8,251 nucleotides of DNA, taken from positions 1-8,251 of the forward strand of contig DUJI01000241.1 in the NCBI GenBank assembly GCA_013329855.1. Reading direction: 5' to 3'. Shown here in pieces: positions 5,593 through 8,251 of this stretch (position 1 is the stretch's first letter; each line of letters starts with the position of its first letter). This DNA comes from Thermoplasmata archaeon (GTDB lineage Archaea; Thermoplasmatota; Thermoplasmata; RBG-16-68-12). The translations under genes were made by a program, and so were the position numbers. The notes beneath the pieces were generated by a model. That model searched no databases and was not told where the DNA came from. It saw only the letters and a program-made list of their open reading frames with translations.

Positions 5593-6684
5593 TCACCGGG
5601 CGATTCCCGCGGAGACGGAAAGGATGGGCGGGAGCGTGACGCTCATGGCCTTCCAGCTCTCGCCCTCATTCCGGCTGGCGTAGAGCTGCCCCGTGTTGGT
5701 GCCCAGGTACACGCCCACCGGGTCCTTCGCGTCCGTTGCCATGGCCTCGCGAAGGACGCCCATGTACGCCGCCGGACCGGGAAGACCTTGGGTGAACCGC
5801 CGCCAGGTCCGGCCCGCGTTGGTCGTCTTCCAGACCGCAAGCTGGGACTTCGGCGGCACCCGGTTCTCGCCGCCTACCAGGGGAGCCACGTAGGCCGTCC
5901 GTGCGTGGAGGGGGTCCGCGGCGATCGCGAAGCCGAAGTCGGACGGGAGACCCTTGGTGATCTCCGTCCAGGCTCCGCCCTGCGGCCCGCGATGGTACGT
6001 TCCGCAGTGGTTCTGGTGGAAGATGGACCCGTCGCCCGCGGAGTCCCACGTGAGATGATGGATGCATTGTCCCGTCTCCGGATACGGGTTCGGGAGGAAT
6101 CCGGCACGCACGTTCCCGTTCTCCGTCGTCCAAGATTCCCCACCGTCCCGGGACTCGAAGGTCCCCACGGAGCTGATCCCCACCACGAGATGGCGCGGAT
6201 CCCGCGGACCGACCAGGACGGAGTGGGCGCAGAGTCCCCCGAACCCGGGCTGCCAGTTCTCCCGCCCGGGCCGGTGGTTCAGGGCATCGAAGCCATCCCA
6301 GGAGTCGCCGCGGTCATCGCTCCGGAACAGGGCCGCAGGCTCCACACCGGCGTACAGGGTGTCCGGGCTGTCCGGCAATCCGGGTTCCAGGTGCCAGATC
6401 CGGGTCAGGGCCAATCCGCTCCCCTCCTTGAACTTCGGGGCGGCCTTCGAGAGCGCGAGACCCGAGCCGAGCCGTCCGCGGTAGAGCCCGGGGCCCCAGA
6501 CTTCCCCCGGGTTGGGGGCCACGGCGTACACCGTGCGCCCGTCTCGCGGGTCCAAGATCATATGGTACACGGGCATTCCCGCGCAGTACGGCCCTTGGAC
6601 GGACCAGCGGCGCCGGTCCGGCGAATGGAAGATGAATCCGCCCTTCTTCGTCCCCACGAGCACAACCGCGCTGTCCTTCTTCAC
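5593..6684 (-). CDS. Asp-box (BNR) beta-propeller protein, sialidase-like fold
   Basis: This protein of about 363 residues is built of beta-propeller blades carrying Asp-boxes (S-x-D-x-G-x-x-W). Counted from GTG 6684, they are 'SDDRGDSW' (122-129), 'SRDGGESW' (178-185), 'TTNAGRTW' (287-294) and 'SRNEGESW' (337-344), with a degenerate one at 'SPDRRRWS' (21-28). Proteins of this type are often called glycosyl hydrolase or exo-alpha-sialidase. However, I see no sialidase R-I-P motif and no signal peptide, so an intracellular scaffold or ligand-binding role is as likely as catalysis. The N-terminal 'VVLVGTKKGGF' is typical of the family. GTG 6684 is preferred: homology begins right after it, it lies one base past the stop of the MoaD-like gene, and AGGTGG lies 14 bases upstream. 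GTG 6711 would add nine residues. The pairing with a MoaD/ThiS-like gene is one I recall from soil bacteria, so transfer is possible. Confidence 0.8.
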   Translation of the reverse strand: MKKDSAVVLVGTKKGGFIFHSPDRRRWSVQGPYCAGMPVYHMILDPRDGRTVYAVAPNPGEVWGPGLYRGRLGSGLALSKAAPKFKEGSGLALTRIWHLEPGLPDSPDTLYAGVEPAALFRSDDRGDSWDGFDALNHRPGRENWQPGFGGLCAHSVLVGPRDPRHLVVGISSVGTFESRDGGESWTTENGNVRAGFLPNPYPETGQCIHHLTWDSAGDGSIFHQNHCGTYHRGPQGGAWTEITKGLPSDFGFAIAADPLHARTAYVAPLVGGENRVPPKSQLAVWKTTNAGRTWRRFTQGLPGPAAYMGVLREAMATDAKDPVGVYLGTNTGQLYASRNEGESWKAMSVTLPPILSVSAGIAR

Positions 6685-6685
6685 A

Positions 6686-7003
6686 CTAGGCAAGCGAACC
6701 ACCTGCGACACTGGGAAGGATATGGACCACGTCCCCCGCGGAAAGATGAACCGCCGGAAGCGGCTCCCGCACGAGCTCGTCGTTCACGAACAGGTTCACG
6801 TACCGCCGCGGCGCCCCCGTTTCGTCCACCACGCGCTCCCGGATCCCCGGGAACGCGTCGTCGAGGCGGCGAAGGAGCGCGGCGAGGTCCGTACCCTCCA
6901 GGAGGACCTCGTCCTGGCCGTCCGTGTAGGCCCTCAGCGTGGTAGGGATGCGGACGGTGACGCCTAGACGGGCGAGTTCCCCCGCCGAGACTCGGGATTC
7001 CAT
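6686..7003 (-). CDS. MoaD/ThiS-like ubiquitin-fold protein with extended C-terminus
   Basis: This 105-residue protein of the MoaD/ThiS beta-grasp family is a small sulfur carrier or protein modifier, activated at a C-terminal Gly-Gly by an E1-like enzyme. Visible family features are the first strand 'VTVRIPTTLRAYTDGQDEV' (15-33), the helix 'DLAALLRRLDDAFPGIRERV' (39-58), the strand 'RRYVNLFVNDELV' (66-78) and 'LSAGDVVHILPSVAGG' (87-102). Family members normally stop at the Gly-Gly; here three residues (S-L-A) follow it, so it would need trimming before activation, or is not activated at all. ATG 7003 is chosen because GGGGGAG lies eight bases upstream; a TTG at 7021 would add six residues. 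The stop is one base before the preferred propeller start. No MoeB/E1, MoaE, ThiG or JAB protease gene is in the window, so a molybdopterin or thiamine role is unsupported. Confidence 0.8.
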   Translation of the reverse strand: MESRVSAGELARLGVTVRIPTTLRAYTDGQDEVLLEGTDLAALLRRLDDAFPGIRERVVDETGAPRRYVNLFVNDELVREPLPAVHLSAGDVVHILPSVAGGSLA

Positions 7004-7021
7004 CGCTTCCGCTCCCCCCAA

Positions 7022-7393
7022 AGTGCGCGGTGGTCAAAAAGCTTCGCGGGAGTCCTGCGACCACGGTCCCAAGGTCGCCTTGGCAGGCTCCGCCGACGGC
7101 CAAACCCTCGCTCGAGCGGGCGGAGAGGCGAAGCGACACGGTTTTCTAGGACCACGTCAATGGCGGTGGCCCCGCACACGCTACGAACCCGTGCAAACGA
7201 GGGCTCGGAGACGGTCGGCGGCCCGTGCGTGAAGGCCCCGGACGTGCCGGCTCGTGTCGCGTGTGCGTGCGTTCGTCGATGTGAAAGCGCGTCTTTTCGA
7301 TGACACAGCGCCATTTTTTAATCACAACGCTTAACTAGGTATACTCGTTACCCATTTCCCGGGGGTCCCGGTCTGCCGTTCGAGATTGCCGTT
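7022..7393. promoter_or_regulatory. Divergent promoter region between the MoaD-like and winged-helix genes
   Basis: This 372-base gap has no supported gene. On the MoaD side, the minus-strand string GCTTTTTGACC (7042-7032) is a weak TATA candidate. On the right are the AT-rich elements TTTTTTAA (7314-7321) and TATACT (7340-7345); the second predicts a start near 7369 and a leader of about 25 bases for the regulator gene. A short inverted repeat, CCGGG-GGT-CCCGG (7359-7371), sits at that predicted start and could be an operator, perhaps for autoregulation. The middle (about 7060-7300) shows no hairpin, tRNA arm or repeat that I can support. Confidence 0.4.
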
Positions 7394-7828
7394 GTGAGCA
7401 ACACGCCTCTCACGCCCCTGAAGGACCTGGACGACGTCGCCCTCCTGTTCCTCACCCAGATCGGATACATCCCGAAGGGCTACGACCCCAAGACGGACGC
7501 CAGTTCCGTCCGCGATTCCGTGCCCTATCGCCTGTTCGTCGAGTGCCTCCTGGGCCGGATGGACAAGGGGTGGACCGTGGAGCAGCTCGCGGCCAAACTC
7601 AAGACGACGAAGGCCACGATCTACCGCCACATCAACAAGCTGAAGGACATGGACCTCCTCGACGAGGTCAACGTGACCGAGCGCGGCACCGTGCGCAAGG
7701 GGTACCGGATCCGATACGGGAATCTCTCCAAGGCCTGGAACTTCGTCGAGTCCAACGTGGAGATCGCCATGGAGAACTACCGGAAGACGGTGGACCACAT
7801 CCAGAAGCTGGCGGAGCAGCGGAGGTGA
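7394..7828 (+). CDS. Winged-helix DNA-binding regulator with C-terminal helix
   Basis: This 144-residue protein is probably a dimeric transcriptional regulator. An N-terminal helical region ('LKDLDDVALLFLTQIGY', about 9-25) precedes the helix 'VPYRLFVECLLGRMDKGW' (43-60). A helix-turn-helix follows: 'TVEQLAAKLKTTKATIYRHI' (61-80), then 'NKLKDMDLLDEV'. The wing carries 'TERGTVRKGYRIRYG'. The last 35 residues ('LSKAWNFVESNVEIAMENYR' onward) form a long charged helix that could pair in a dimer. No ligand-binding domain or Cys cluster is present. The start is GTG 7394; there is no in-frame ATG or GTG just upstream, and TATACT at 7340-7345 would give a short leader. The TGA stop lies inside GGAGGTGA, the ribosome site of the next gene, so the two are cotranslated. 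The target is unknown; an inverted repeat at the predicted promoter suggests self-control. Confidence 0.8.
   Translation: MSNTPLTPLKDLDDVALLFLTQIGYIPKGYDPKTDASSVRDSVPYRLFVECLLGRMDKGWTVEQLAAKLKTTKATIYRHINKLKDMDLLDEVNVTERGTVRKGYRIRYGNLSKAWNFVESNVEIAMENYRKTVDHIQKLAEQRR
7821..7828 (+). promoter_or_regulatory. Perfect Shine-Dalgarno of the last gene, overlapping a stop codon
   Basis: GGAGGTGA contains the TGA stop of the regulator gene and lies four bases before the GTG at 7833. It fixes the start of the downstream gene and indicates translational coupling. Confidence 0.75.
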
Positions 7829-7832
7829 GGGC

Positions 7833-8251
7833 GTGCCCCAGGAAGGCATCGTTGCGCTCACGAAAGGGTCCCGATACCGCATCGAGTCCATGGAGACGCG
7901 GGACCACACGAAGGTCACCAAGGGAATCTTCCGAGGGTACGCGACCATCGGCCCGGACGATGCGCTCGTCGTCGAGCTCGACGACGCCGGAGCCCAGTTC
8001 GGGGCCGTCGTCGCGGTCCGATGGCGCCGAGACGTGCGACCGGCTGACCACGCACGTCCGGCCGCTGTTCGCGTACAAGATCGGCGGCAAGACGGTGACG
8101 CCCGACCTGGTGACGCGCCACCAGGTCCTCGACGGCGACCGGACCGGGTGCAGGTGGGAAGACGAGGGCTCGACGCTCTCCCTGATCGCCGGACCCGGCC
8201 CGATCAAGCGCCCGTGGGTCGTGCTCGACCGGGCGTGGGACGACCCGACGC
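7833..8251 (+). CDS. Uncharacterised protein cotranscribed with the regulator; partial, with apparent frame break
   Basis: The start is GTG 7833, fixed by GGAGGTGA four bases upstream. The first 60 or so residues look like a genuine small beta-rich protein: 'MPQEGIVALTKGSRYRIESM' then 'ETRDHTKVTKGIFRGYATIG' and 'PDDALVVELDDAGAQFGAVV'. I recall short archaeal proteins of this general pattern but cannot name a function. The frame stays open to the right edge, but from about 8018 its codons become untypical (many A or T in third position, Arg/Pro-rich product). The real coding signal passes to another frame (see the 8020 entry). Either this is one gene interrupted by a frameshift or sequencing error of one base in GTCCGAT, or two different genes have been joined. 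Its tight coupling to the regulator suggests a related role. Confidence 0.6.
   Translation, partial: MPQEGIVALTKGSRYRIESMETRDHTKVTKGIFRGYATIGPDDALVVELDDAGAQFGAVVAVRWRRDVRPADHARPAAVRVQDRRQDGDARPGDAPPGPRRRPDRVQVGRRGLDALPDRRTRPDQAPVGRARPGVGRPD
8020..8251 (+). pseudogene. Coding segment without a start, continuation in a second frame
   Basis: From 8020 this frame encodes 'DGAETCDRLTTHVRPLFAYK', then 'IGGKTVTPDLVTRHQVLDGD' and 'LSLIAGPGPIKRPWVVLDRA', open to the edge (77 codons). Almost every codon ends in G or C, like the real genes here and unlike the overlapping frame of the 7833 gene over the same bases. No ATG, GTG or TTG lies in this frame between 8001 and 8020; the ATG at 7960 would create a Ser-rich shadow of the upstream gene. 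It is therefore most simply the frameshifted continuation of the 7833 gene, or the inner part of another gene joined by deletion or misassembly. I do not recognise the protein. Confidence 0.5.

Noticed and set aside
5581..6945. 454-codon plus-strand open frame opposite the propeller gene
   Set aside because: The product is Arg/Pro/Gly-rich without domain features, while the minus strand shows four Asp-boxes and a coupled partner gene.
7170..7250. Possible tRNA on the minus strand (CACG-GGTTCGTAG-CGTG resembles a T-arm)
   Set aside because: No matching acceptor stem or anticodon and D arms at the right distances.

Overview
The window is GC-rich, densely packed DNA that looks like the chromosome of an uncultured archaeon. 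I lean towards a high-GC member of the Thermoplasmatota or a related euryarchaeal lineage, but the phylum is inference. The archaeal signals are AT-rich TATA-like boxes about 27 bases before start codons (leaderless transcripts), a mix of Shine-Dalgarno-led and leaderless genes, frequent GTG starts, an archaeal SelB-like (aSelBL) protein with a degenerate GTPase domain, and single-domain winged-helix regulators. I see no tRNA, rRNA, CRISPR array, insertion sequence or phage gene.

Layout. Positions 1-289 (minus) hold the N-terminus of an M20-type metallopeptidase that runs off the left edge. A UbiA/MenA-like membrane prenyltransferase (381-1454, plus) is followed by a GlmS-type SIS-domain sugar-phosphate protein (1504-2562, plus) with its own promoter. 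The SIS gene overlaps tail-to-tail with a winged-helix regulator (2507-2968, minus). Next come a 62-residue conserved small basic protein (3180-3368, minus) and, divergently, the aSelBL gene (3546-4520, plus). A 331-base gap contains a stretch with weak coding character and ends in two tandem TATA boxes. These drive a two-gene operon of small membrane proteins (4852-5211 and 5221-5520), closed by a clear hairpin-plus-T terminator.

In the right-hand part, a ubiquitin-fold MoaD/ThiS-like protein (6686-7003, minus) is translationally coupled to an Asp-box (BNR) beta-propeller protein (5593-6684, minus). Across a 372-base divergent promoter region lies a winged-helix regulator (7394-7828, plus). 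Its stop codon is embedded in a perfect ribosome binding site for the next gene (7833 to the right edge). The coding signal of that last gene jumps from one reading frame to another near position 8018.

The genes do not form one pathway. The observations most worth a second look are: the MoaD-like/propeller pair, whose carrier has three residues after the terminal Gly-Gly; the pseudo-GTPase aSelBL; the M20 protein with Met where the first metal-binding His is expected; the SIS protein lacking the GlmS C-terminal signature; and the abrupt frame switch at the right edge.
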